From Candidatus Bipolaricaulota bacterium (GTDB taxonomy: Bacteria > Bipolaricaulota > Bipolaricaulia > UBA7950 > UBA9294), in the NCBI GenBank assembly GCA_030612485.1, contig JAUWNS010000162.1, positions 1 to 5,308 of the forward strand: DNA of 5,308 nt, read 5' to 3'. The translations under genes and the position numbers were made by a program. Below the pieces are notes generated by a model. The model was not told the DNA's origin. It saw nothing but the letters and a program-made list of their open reading frames with translations, and did no database searches. Positions 1 through 5,097 of this stretch are shown here, piece by piece (position 1 is the stretch's first letter; every line of letters begins with the position of its first letter).

Positions 1-89
1 GGGTCAGGGTGAGTCGCTAACCCTTCCCTGCATAGGACTTCCACCTACAACACACCTCCGACTTTTAACGGCGCTTTCTGGGTCCGCAC
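1..89 (-). mobile_element. Probable 5' end of a group II intron, running out of the window on the left
   Basis: Read on the minus strand from position 89 leftwards, the sequence begins GTGCG followed by GACCCAGAAAGCGCC and GTTAAAAGTC. This resembles the conserved GUGYG start and early domain I of bacterial group II introns. Further on is a GUAGG...CCUAU stem around GGUGGAAGUCC, then a CAGGG...CCCUG stem (plus-strand positions 5-9 and 26-30). No reverse transcriptase is visible because the element leaves the window. The plus-strand frame of the adjoining RmlA-like fragment meets stops at 66-68 and 18-20, as expected if this stretch is foreign to that gene. The assignment rests on motif memory, not a covariance search. 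The frame stays open to position 69 with RmlA-like residues (F-L-G-P-H), so the exact boundary is uncertain. Confidence 0.45.
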
Positions 90-275
90 CTCTCCCTGGG
101 TGACGGAGTTGTCGTCAAGCACAGCCGAATCGAGAACAGTATCATCCTCGAGGGGGCATCAATAGACGGAGTAGAGGGGATCGAGCGATCCCTAATCGGG
201 CGAGGGTCTGTTATTGAACATGGATCGGGCTGTTCTCTCCTTCTTGGAGATCACTGTCGTATTGATCTTGCTTGA
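90..275 (+). pseudogene. rmlA: C-terminal fragment of a long-form glucose-1-phosphate thymidylyltransferase
   Basis: The plus-strand frame reads 61 codons to a TGA at 273-275. It contains LGDGVVVKHSRIENSIILEG, then SLIGRGSVI and LLGDHCRIDL. These hexapeptide-like repeats match the C-terminal left-handed beta-helix of long-form RmlA-type sugar-1-phosphate nucleotidyltransferases, which make dTDP-glucose for cell-surface deoxysugars. Family members are about 350 residues long, so only the tail is here and the catalytic nucleotidyltransferase domain is missing. The frame stays open upstream only to position 69, and nothing RmlA-like continues in any frame to the left edge. The gene therefore looks interrupted, probably by the minus-strand intron-like sequence, with its 5' part outside the window. 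The retained tail is still clean and in frame, which suggests a recent interruption. Confidence 0.7.
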
Positions 276-376
276 GGAGGCCGGAGTAATATCAGTAATG
301 AGGGTTCCTTGTCGTTTCGAGTGGGTAACTAGAGAGAAAGTGAAGCGTCACGATTCTCGCAGAGGTACAAAACTGT

Positions 377-571
377 TTCACCACGAAGGACACGAAGAGC
401 ACGAAGGAGTTAGAGGACGAAGCGCTTGATCCCGCTTTTAAGCTTGGTGACTAGGTCGACTCCAACAATCCTGGGCCCAGTTCCCGGTGTACTTCAATTG
501 CACAGCCAATCACCCGATTCGACAGCTCATCGAATTCCATTCTTCGTGTCCTTCGTGCTCTTCGTGGTGAA
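377..571. repeat. Inner inverted repeats of cacgaag units flanking the GxxExxY remnant
   Basis: The left arm (377-406) is ttcaccacgaag followed by gacacgaag and agcacgaag units. The right arm (542-571) is its inverse, with the two middle units in swapped order. Arrays of this kind, whose translation includes short runs such as TTKDTKSTKD, are known companions of GxxExxY-family genes in many environmental bacteria. Here they sit just outside both ends of the remnant: the right arm ends 2 bp before its ATG and the left arm ends 4 bp past its stop codon. Their near-perfect state contrasts with the decayed gene between them. Confidence 0.8.
410..540 (-). pseudogene. Internally deleted GxxExxY-family protein
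   Basis: The minus-strand ATG at 540-538 opens a 29-codon frame beginning MEFDELSNRVIGCAIEVHRE and continuing LGPGLLEST. It contains the family-naming G-x-x-E-x-x-x segment with the conserved IGCAIEVHRELGPG core. An in-frame TAG at 453-451 ends it. Overlapping in the next frame, 451-410 reads VTKLKSGIKRFVL plus stop. This matches the typical LKDGIKRFVL-type C-terminus of the family. Intact members are roughly 120-130 residues, so about 80 codons are missing, and N- and C-terminal stubs are joined out of frame. The function of the family is not established; a nuclease-like fold has been suggested. This copy cannot make the normal protein. Confidence 0.75.
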
Positions 572-584
572 TTCTTTCTGACCT

Positions 585-605
585 CCGGTCTTGCTTCGCA
601 ACCGG
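585..605. repeat. Bulged 8-bp hairpin between the GxxExxY remnant and the LamG terminator
   Basis: CCGG (585-588) pairs with CCGG (602-605), and TTGC (591-594) pairs with GCAA (598-601). There is a TC bulge on the left side and a three-base TTC loop. No U-tract follows on either strand, so it is not a standard intrinsic terminator. It lies within the outer inverted-repeat pair, where the rest of 572-656 shows no gene. It may be secondary structure belonging to the repeat element. Confidence 0.35.
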
Positions 606-656
606 CATCCGTCTTCTGCGAACCGAAATTAGAAGTCACTGCTCACTTGAAACGAC

Positions 657-677
657 AAAAAACCTGATTTCTCAGGT
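657..677 (-). terminator. Intrinsic terminator of the LamG gene unit
   Basis: On the minus strand, ACCTGA, a GAAA tetraloop and TCAGGT form a perfect 6-bp stem (677-662), and the last stem base runs straight into a T-tract down to 657. It lies about 35 nt past the TGA of the 713-2476 gene, in the right place and orientation to end that transcript. The stem is short, but the GNRA loop and the T-run make it a good candidate. Confidence 0.75.
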
Positions 678-712
678 CTCGTGTTTGTCCCCACATCACT
701 CACCGTCATCTG

Positions 713-2476
713 TCACTCATTACGGCTCTTGATCTCTTGCTGAGTGAGCACTGTGTTGTAAATGCGGAGGTCATCTAAAATCCCTTGGAAGGCAAATAGG
801 GGAGTACCGTCTGAGGCGGTCAAGCGTCCGATAAGAAGAGGGCCGTCGTTGAGGTAAGGATGTACTGTTGCAGCCTTTTCGCCTGCTGGTTCACCGTCGA
901 TGTAGAACCGCACTTTCCCGTCTCCGAAGGCTACCGCGATGTGGTGCCACTCGTTCGCTGTCTCGATCCCTCTATCGGAAAGATATCCCACCCGCCGTCT
1001 GCCATCTCCTACCACGAGAGCGATGGCGTCATGGGTCCACTGGGCGTAGAGGGTGTAGTTGGTGAAGAGATCGCTTTCACCGACTACCTTCTTCTGGAAG
1101 AGCACTTGGCGACCTGTCCCTACTTCAGTCAGGTTCACCCAGGCGGTTATTGTGAAATTATCCGCGAGAGCGAGGTTGTCGGAATTTGGAGCTTCTGCAT
1201 AAGACTCGCTCCTGCTGAATTGAATTGCGGAACCGAGTTTTCCTTCCGTCCAGGAGAGATCATGCAGTGTGGCGTCAGTTCCACCGACTGTCTCGTTGCC
1301 GGCAACGTTGCCCAATCCTTCATCGAACGTCCAATGGGCTACCAACGGGCCGACTTCTTCGTGTTCGGATGGCGGTGATGGTTGCGCAGGTTCCTCTTGA
1401 GCCGTTTCCTCTGGTTTCTCTGTATCAAGGGGTTCATGAACGGCGGGAGGGGGAGATTCAACTTCCTCTTCCTTTTCTTCCGGTTTGGGTACTACTTCCT
1501 CTTCCGGTTTCTCCGTTTCGGAGAGCGGGGCTGTGGGCAGTACTGGTCGTGTATATGCGGTCTGTTCGCTCTGCCAGCATTTGGTCAAGTTCTCTAGAAT
1601 CCGCTTGGAGAGGTCTGTTGCGCTATGAGGAAGGCGCTCTCCCACATGGCTTGCTGCCCAACAGAGTTGCTCGTAACTGACTGTGGGGGGCAAGGTGAGG
1701 TCCAACTGTTCGGTTTTTACGTCCCAGTGGGCTACAACTACCTCTGGCGGCAGGTGATCCGCTACGATAAGAGTGGTCCTCTGATCCAGAGCAAGTTCCG
1801 AAAGATGTATCGCTAACGGATACCTTCCCGCCGCTTTTGGCGGTATCTCTATCAGCAAAGGAAGGGGGGTTACAAGGCCTTCCGGGATGGAATCGGGCCA
1901 TAAGAATCCCTCGGTTGTGGTTGTCATGATCCCATCGGGGAACGCTTGCCAGCCTGTGGGCAAGTTTAGTACAAGGTGTAGGCGGGGAAGATCGTGCTCT
2001 GGTGCCAGGTTCAACGTTAGACGTACGGTAGTTCCCGGTAGGGCAATGGGGGTAGATAGGCTAACAACAGGAGACCCGACCTTAGCTGTGATAGTCAAAC
2101 CGCCTACCAGACTAGTTTGGGCGTTGATCATGTCCCCCTCGATCGCTTCTAGGGAGTAGGGAATGGTGGCTTCATCGTAGGGTCCCTTTGCTTGAATCGG
2201 TCCGGCAACGAGATCTCTGTCGTGTACTTTGAGTGGGAGCCATATATAGTCGCTAGTTCGGAGGTTCACTAGAAGGATATTGCCATCGATCTGTTTGATA
2301 TCGACATCTTCGGCACAACATTCCGTAACTACTACATAAAACACACCGCCGAGGGGAATTTCCGTGGCCGGGGGGCCAGTGGAGGTCAACCGGAACTCAA
2401 CAGCCCCCGCTAGTGCAGAGCTGGCAAAGCTCAAGAGGGTGAGCCCTAAGAGGATGACGCATACCAGGTTTTTCGT
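713..2476 (-). CDS. Secreted LamG (concanavalin A-like) domain protein with a Pro/Glu linker and a non-ATG start
   Basis: This is a large exported protein of 587 codons if it begins at ACG 2476-2474, or 573 from the in-frame TTG at 2434-2432. I prefer the upstream site. AAGGAG (2488-2483) lies 6 nt before the ACG, and translation from there gives a full signal peptide: K-N, a hydrophobic run of about 13 residues, then S-S-A-L-A before GAVEF. The TTG start would lose most of it. Numbered from the TTG, residues 10-225 are beta-rich, with a part near 115-225 resembling an immunoglobulin-like sandwich. Residues 303-361 are a Pro/Glu linker with two TEKPEE motifs. Residues 363-573 form a Laminin_G_3-type LamG domain with EWHHIAVAF, FYIDGEPAG, GPLLIGR and LDDLRIYN. 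LamG domains commonly bind carbohydrate or protein ligands; the ligand here is unknown. The domain closely resembles that of the lipoprotein gene upstream, with which this gene is probably co-transcribed. Confidence 0.88.
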   Translation of the reverse strand, partial: TKNLVCVILLGLTLLSFASSALAGAVEFRLTSTGPPATEIPLGGVFYVVVTECCAEDVDIKQIDGNILLVNLRTSDYIWLPLKVHDRDLVAGPIQAKGPYDEATIPYSLEAIEGDMINAQTSLVGGLTITAKVGSPVVSLSTPIALPGTTVRLTLNLAPEHDLPRLHLVLNLPTGWQAFPDGIMTTTTEGFLWPDSIPEGLVTPLPLLIEIPPKAAGRYPLAIHLSELALDQRTTLIVADHLPPEVVVAHWDVKTEQLDLTLPPTVSYEQLCWAASHVGERLPHSATDLSKRILENLTKCWQSEQTAYTRPVLPTAPLSETEKPEEEVVPKPEEKEEEVESPPPAVHEPLDTEKPEETAQEEPAQPSPPSEHEEVGPLVAHWTFDEGLGNVAGNETVGGTDATLHDLSWTEGKLGSAIQFSRSESYAEAPNSDNLALADNFTITAWVNLTEVGTGRQVLFQKKVVGESDLFTNYTLYAQWTHDAIALVVGDGRRRVGYLSDRGIETANEWHHIAVAFGDGKVRFYIDGEPAGEKAATVHPYLNDGPLLIGRLTASDGTPLFAFQGILDDLRIYNTVLTQQEIKSRNE

Positions 2477-2482
2477 GATTAG

Positions 2483-2488
2483 CTCCTT
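2483..2488 (-). promoter_or_regulatory. Ribosome binding site that decides the start of the large LamG gene
   Basis: AAGGAG on the minus strand lies 6 nt before the codon ACG (2476-2474), where a signal-peptide-encoding frame opens. An in-frame TAG just upstream (TAG AAG GAG) rules out a longer frame. No ATG or GTG is available in frame near here; the nearest alternatives are CTG 2467-2465 and TTG 2434-2432. The site supports initiation at or near the ACG. Confidence 0.6.
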
Positions 2489-2510
2489 CTACTCCTCCCT
2501 AGAGAACTCG

Positions 2511-2541
2511 AAAACAGAGCCCGCTGTGAGTCTAGCGGGCT
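2511..2541 (-). terminator. Hairpin terminator overlapping the stop codon of the LamG lipoprotein gene
   Basis: AGCCCGCT and AGCGGGCT form a perfect 8-bp GC-rich stem (minus strand, 2541-2518) around an 8-nt loop, followed by CTGTTTT. The first stem base is the last A of the lipoprotein TAA stop. The weak four-T tail and the lack of a clear promoter before the next gene suggest partial termination, letting some transcripts continue into the large LamG gene. Confidence 0.75.
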
Positions 2542-3326
2542 TACCCGCCATCTACCATCTGCTTGATTTCCTCCGAGATAAGCACCTTGTTGTAGATACG
2601 TAAATCATCCAACAGGCCGTGGTAGCAAAACTCGGCAGAGTTTCCTGTTGAGATATGCCGACCGATGAGCAACGGTCCGTTGTTGCTGTGGAGCTTAATA
2701 GTTGTGGAGTTCTCGCCTGCTGGTTCACCATCGATATAGAACCGCACTTTTCCGTCTCCGAAGGCTACTGCGATGTGGTGCCACTCGTTTGCGGTACCAA
2801 ATCCTTTATCGGATAGATATCCCACCCGTCGCTCGCCATCGCCCACCACGAGTGCGAGTGCGTCATGGGTCCACTGGGCATAGATAGTGTAGTTGGTAAA
2901 GAGGTCACTCTCACTGGCCACTTTCTTCTGGAGGAGTACTTGGCGATCTGTTCCGATCTCGGCAAGGTTGATCCAAGCGGTGATGGTAAAGCTATCGACT
3001 AAGTCAAGGCTATCCGAATCCGCGACTTCCACATGCGCTTCAATGCCGTCGAACGTTGCGGCACGTCCTATCTTACCCGCGCTTGAGGTAACACTGTGCA
3101 AGGTGCCTTTGTTCCCGTGACCAGTGGCGTCGGCAACTGAGCTCCCGGATGCCTCGTCGAACTGCCAGTGTGCAACCAATGGGTCCGATGTTGCTTGTGG
3201 CGTGTTTGCGGTCTCATCTGGGGAAGACTTGCCGCATCCGGCAAGGATAAGGGGTATGAGAGATAAGACTAAGATTACAATAAGTCCGTGCCCGATATAG
3301 CGCTTTGCTCTTCTTGTGCTTTTCAT
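2541..3326 (-). CDS. LamG-domain lipoprotein
   Basis: This is a 261-residue predicted lipoprotein starting at ATG 3326-3324. GTG 3335 and TTG 3332 are in-frame alternatives, but a GGGTG-type SD sits 6 nt before the ATG. The N-terminus is basic (KSTRRAKR), followed by a hydrophobic stretch of about 16 residues and the lipobox I-L-A-G-C, with the lipidated Cys at residue 31. The next residue is Gly, not the Asp retention signal known from E. coli, so outer-membrane sorting is plausible. A short S/T/P-rich tether (about 32-48) leads to one LamG domain from PLVAHWQFDE to the end. It carries ESDLFTNYT, YAQWTHDA, EWHHIAVAFGDGKVRFYIDG, GPLLIGR and LDDLRIYN. The central 93 residues match the neighbouring LamG protein at about 80 positions, so the two are recent paralogues or have exchanged sequence. 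A surface-binding role is likely; the ligand is unknown. Confidence 0.9.
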   Translation of the reverse strand: MKSTRRAKRYIGHGLIVILVLSLIPLILAGCGKSSPDETANTPQATSDPLVAHWQFDEASGSSVADATGHGNKGTLHSVTSSAGKIGRAATFDGIEAHVEVADSDSLDLVDSFTITAWINLAEIGTDRQVLLQKKVASESDLFTNYTIYAQWTHDALALVVGDGERRVGYLSDKGFGTANEWHHIAVAFGDGKVRFYIDGEPAGENSTTIKLHSNNGPLLIGRHISTGNSAEFCYHGLLDDLRIYNKVLISEEIKQMVDGG

Positions 3327-3354
3327 ATCCAACACCCACTTGTTTATTTTTCTG

Positions 3355-3382
3355 ATTATAGCAACTTCCCTCCCACATGCAA
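3355..3382 (-). promoter_or_regulatory. Promoter of the LamG lipoprotein gene (extended -10)
   Basis: On the minus strand, TGCTATAAT gives a perfect -10 (3360-3355) with the extended TGn motif. A weak -35, TTGCAT (3382-3377), lies 16 nt upstream. Transcription would start near 3348, leaving a leader of about 22 nt before the ATG at 3326. The strong extended -10 can compensate for the poor -35. Confidence 0.7.
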
Positions 3383-3459
3383 AATATTAGTTGCCTGGGT
3401 TTCTCATTTGACTTGCCCTTAAAGATTTGGCTTACCGACAAAGGGAAAACAACCTGCTT

Positions 3460-3488
3460 TTGACAGGCGGTGAAACGTTCGTTATAAT
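3460..3488 (+). promoter_or_regulatory. Consensus sigma-70-type promoter of rplM
   Basis: TTGACA (3460-3465) and TATAAT (3483-3488) are both perfect and separated by exactly 17 nt. The start point would be near 3495, giving a short leader of about 30 nt. It drives rplM away from the divergent LamG promoter, whose -35 box lies about 78 bp to the left. The leader is too short for an elaborate autoregulatory structure. Confidence 0.88.
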
Positions 3489-3525
3489 TGCGTTCTCATC
3501 TGGACGAAATCAAGGAGCACAGATC

Positions 3526-3969
3526 ATGCAACGGACATATGTGGCGAAGAATGAAGAGGCTGGGAAAACCTGGAATCGGGATTGGTACGTCGTTAATGCT
3601 GACGGAAAACGCCTTGGACGCCTGGCGAGCGAGGTAGCAACGATCCTCCAGGGGAAGCATAAGCCCATCTACACCCCACATGTCGATACAGGGGACTACG
3701 TAGTGATCATCAACGCCTCCAAGGTCGCGTTGACAGGTAACAAGTGGGACCAAAAGCTCTACCAGCGCCACAGTGGGTACATCGGCGGATTGAAAGAGAT
3801 AACGTATCGTCAATTGATCAAGAGGCGTCCCAACATGCCCGTTCGCGAGGCGGTGCGCCGAATGCTTCCCAAGAATACCCTCGGCCATCACATGCTTCGT
3901 AAGCTCAAGATCTACTCTGGCCCTACTCACCCCCACAGTGCCCAGAACCCTAAAGAGCTAAGCCTGTAA
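3526..3969 (+). CDS. rplM: 50S ribosomal protein L13 (uL13)
   Basis: This is a 147-residue large-subunit ribosomal protein that binds 23S rRNA early in 50S assembly. The length fits the family (about 142-150). The start is ATG 3526, preceded by AAGGAG (3512-3517) with 8-nt spacing. A longer open frame upstream runs through the promoter and is not used. Conserved blocks include [16 protein letters not shown] (about 20-35), [13 protein letters not shown] (52-64) and [15 protein letters not shown] (71-85). The L13 signature [20 protein letters not shown], continuing YSG, spans 110-132, and [11 protein letters not shown] lies near the C-terminus. All signature positions fit, so it is expected to be functional. 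In most bacteria rpsI (S9) follows in the same operon. Here it does not: about 460 bp without a convincing gene follows. Confidence 0.98.
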   Translation: MQRTYVAKNEEAGKTWNRDWYVVNADGKRLGRLASEVATILQGKHKPIYTPHVDTGDYVVIINASKVALTGNKWDQKLYQRHSGYIGGLKEITYRQLIKRRPNMPVREAVRRMLPKNTLGHHMLRKLKIYSGPTHPHSAQNPKELSL

Positions 3970-4271
3970 AAGAGATCCCCGTATTCTTATTCGGTCTCCC
4001 TATTGCGTCTGTCTACCGGCCAGGCAGGGGGAGGGGAGACTCGGGGACACGGGGACGCGAAGAGTGAAAACCAATATTCCTTGGCGATCTTGGTGTCGCA
4101 ATACCTTTGCGGCTTGAGTGAGTGATAACGAACGGGCGAGAGAAAAAGCTTGTGCCTCTCGCAGAGACGTGAAGCTCATCGGTCTAAGACGTGTTCTTCC
4201 TGTATTCCTGGTCTCCTCAGCGTAGGCAATTGTGCTTCGGGACAGCGAGGAACCTGTAGAAGAGATCCCCG
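3963..4271. repeat. Direct repeat of the rplM stop-codon region (3963-3981 and 4253-4271)
   Basis: cctgtaaaagagatccccg (3963-3981) includes the last Leu codon and the TAA of rplM. It recurs as cctgtagaagagatccccg (4253-4271), with 18 of 19 matching, 290 bp apart. The second copy would also preserve a Leu-stop (CTG TAG). Similarity fades outside the repeat. Duplication of a gene's 3' end is the mark left by site-specific integration, but no recombinase is seen and the interval is short. A segmental duplication is an alternative. Confidence 0.6.
3976..4047. repeat. Compound hairpin after rplM
   Basis: Three nested pairings are visible: tccccg (3976-3981) with cgggga (4042-4047), gtctccc (3994-4000) with gggagac (4034-4040), and ctgtc (4009-4013) with ggcag (4023-4027, one G-U pair). 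It starts about 7 nt past the rplM stop and could block 3' decay or end transcription, but no T-run follows on the plus strand. Read on the minus strand, the outer stem is followed by TCTCTTTT. Confidence 0.4.
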
Positions 4272-4289
4272 GCTGAGTACCGCAGGACA

Positions 4290-4313
4290 TTTGTCTATGG
4301 TCTCGTAGACAAA
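4290..4313. repeat. Perfect 8-bp inverted repeat upstream of the secreted-protein gene
   Basis: tttgtcta (4290-4297) and tagacaaa (4306-4313) pair perfectly around an 8-nt loop. The site lies about 116 bp before the next ATG. No T-tract follows on the plus strand, so it fits an operator or RNA hairpin better than a terminator. Confidence 0.45.
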
Positions 4314-4429
4314 GCCGTGAGTGCGCATCGACACCCTTCCTTTCTCCTGATTCCCCCTCCCGCTATTCTGACAGACACGAATAGAACAGGTCTTTAAAAC
4401 GGGGCTTCAAAAGGGGTGGGGGTTAAAGT

Positions 4430-5059
4430 ATGTGCAGAAAAGTGAAAGGTGTCCTGTGCGGGGTTGCTATTCTTTTGGTCATCGCAATTGTGGTCATCCC
4501 CGTCTTTGGGCAGCGTCAGAAGATCGCGATATTCCTTCAGGCGGCCGTTCCAGTTTCCACAGGGCAGTTAGAAGTCCTAAAGAGCTTTGCAAACCAACGT
4601 TGCGCTATCGTTACCGGGGCTGCGGTCTGCTCGGCGGGTGAATTGATGTACGCGCAACGCCTGACCGGGACCTATATCGGAAACAGTGTTTCTCTGGAGG
4701 GTATGCGCAAGCTTGCCCAGACCCTCGATGCTGATCATATCATCGTCTTTCGTATCGTCCGTTGGCAAAACCAGATCGCGTTCAGGCCAGAACGCTCCCT
4801 CCTTCTCTTTGGGGTGACCTCCTTTCTTAATCCATCGCTCCAATTGGTCACAAGCCCCTTGGGCCTTCTATTCGGTCTCGATAAAGAAGCGACAGTGGGG
4901 TTCTTTGTAACGGTATTTAGCCCGACAGGGGATATCGAATTTACCACGACCGTGACAGCGACGGATCGCCCGCTTTTTTCGCTCCTAACCGCAGATCCAA
5001 TGGAAGCGGCCAAGAAAGCGATCGAAAATGCCTTCTATCAGGTAGCGGTTGCTCTATAG
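4430..5059 (+). CDS. Secreted protein of unknown function, possibly with a CsgG/LpoB-like fold
   Basis: I do not recognise a named family for this 209-residue protein. The ATG at 4430 follows a G-rich SD-like stretch (ggggg, 7 nt upstream). The N-terminus is a clear signal peptide: MCRKVKG, then a hydrophobic run of about 16 residues (10-25), with probable cleavage around VFG-QRQ. Mature residues 31-37 (KIAIFLQ) form a beta strand. SLEGMRKLAQTLDADHIIVF (88-107) is a helix leading to a strand, as in the periplasmic CsgG/LpoB/TolB-N-like fold, where L-A-x-x-L-x-A-D-x-I-I-V is common. That comparison is inference from short motifs. Cys58 and Cys67 could form a disulfide. Residues 122-165 are hydrophobic and beta-rich, with no catalytic signature. 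The C-terminus (EAAKKAIENAFYQVAVAL) is helical. A weak promoter-like pair near 4368-4398 is not convincing. The gene is probably transcribed with the ORFs to its right. Confidence 0.82.
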   Translation: MCRKVKGVLCGVAILLVIAIVVIPVFGQRQKIAIFLQAAVPVSTGQLEVLKSFANQRCAIVTGAAVCSAGELMYAQRLTGTYIGNSVSLEGMRKLAQTLDADHIIVFRIVRWQNQIAFRPERSLLLFGVTSFLNPSLQLVTSPLGLLFGLDKEATVGFFVTVFSPTGDIEFTTTVTATDRPLFSLLTADPMEAAKKAIENAFYQVAVAL

Positions 5060-5083
5060 ATGCTAAAAAGTAGAAGAATACAA

Positions 5084-5090
5084 AAGGAGG
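5084..5090 (+). promoter_or_regulatory. Strong ribosome binding site before the 38-codon ORF
   Basis: AAGGAGG (5084-5090) lies 7 nt before GTG 5098. It is a near-full anti-SD match and serves no other gene: the ATG at 5201 has its own AAAGGAGGT. This site is the main reason to take the small ORF seriously. Confidence 0.6.
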
Positions 5091-5097
5091 GGGAAGG

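Larger units (their letters stand above)
309..658. repeat. Outer inverted-repeat pair around the GxxExxY remnant
   Basis: The left arm at 309-325 reads ttgtcgtttcgagtggg. The reverse complement of the right arm at 642-658 reads ttgtcgtttcaagtgag, so 15 of 17 positions match. Similarity extends outward to about 303 and 664 (19 of 23). The arms enclose the inner repeats and the broken GxxExxY frame, giving a MITE-like layout of about 350-360 bp. I see no clear target-site duplication at the outer edges. The right arm overlaps the A-tract of the minus-strand terminator at 657-677. Confidence 0.5.
3970..4429. other. Long intergenic stretch without a convincing gene
   Basis: These 460 bp separate rplM from the next plus-strand gene. 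They hold the direct repeat of the rplM end, a large compound hairpin just after rplM, an 8-bp hairpin near 4300, and simple-repeat debris around 4041-4120. That debris includes cggggacacggggacg in tandem and cttggcgatcttggtgtc. Its minus-strand reading resembles the CGCAAAGG/CCAAGG-type degenerate repeats found near GxxExxY genes. The only sizeable frame (minus strand, about 96 codons) is low-complexity and has no family features. I see no tRNA, RNase P or tmRNA signature. A small RNA is possible. Confidence 0.6.

Noticed and set aside
214..429. Plus-strand frame of 71 codons across the RmlA tail and the left inverted repeat
   Set aside because: It is out of frame with the RmlA fragment it overlaps, has no SD, and ends in translated cacgaag repeat units.
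377..571. CRISPR array from the repeated cacgaag units
   Set aside because: Units are contiguous 7-9 bp tandems in two inverted blocks, with no regular spacers and no cas genes.
860..2159. Several plus-strand frames antisense to the large LamG gene
   Set aside because: The minus-strand frame has recognisable domains throughout; these are its shadows, without SDs or family features.
3496..3936. Minus-strand frame of 146 codons opposite rplM
   Set aside because: It is antisense to a clear L13 gene and has no motif or ribosome binding site.
4000..4290. Minus-strand frame of 96 codons in the long intergenic region
   Set aside because: Its translation is low-complexity (S/R/L/P-rich), ends within simple-repeat DNA and matches no family I know.
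4368..4398. Promoter-like CTGACA and TTTAAA before the 4430 gene
   Set aside because: Spacing is 19 nt and the -10 matches only 4 of 6, so I cannot separate it from chance.
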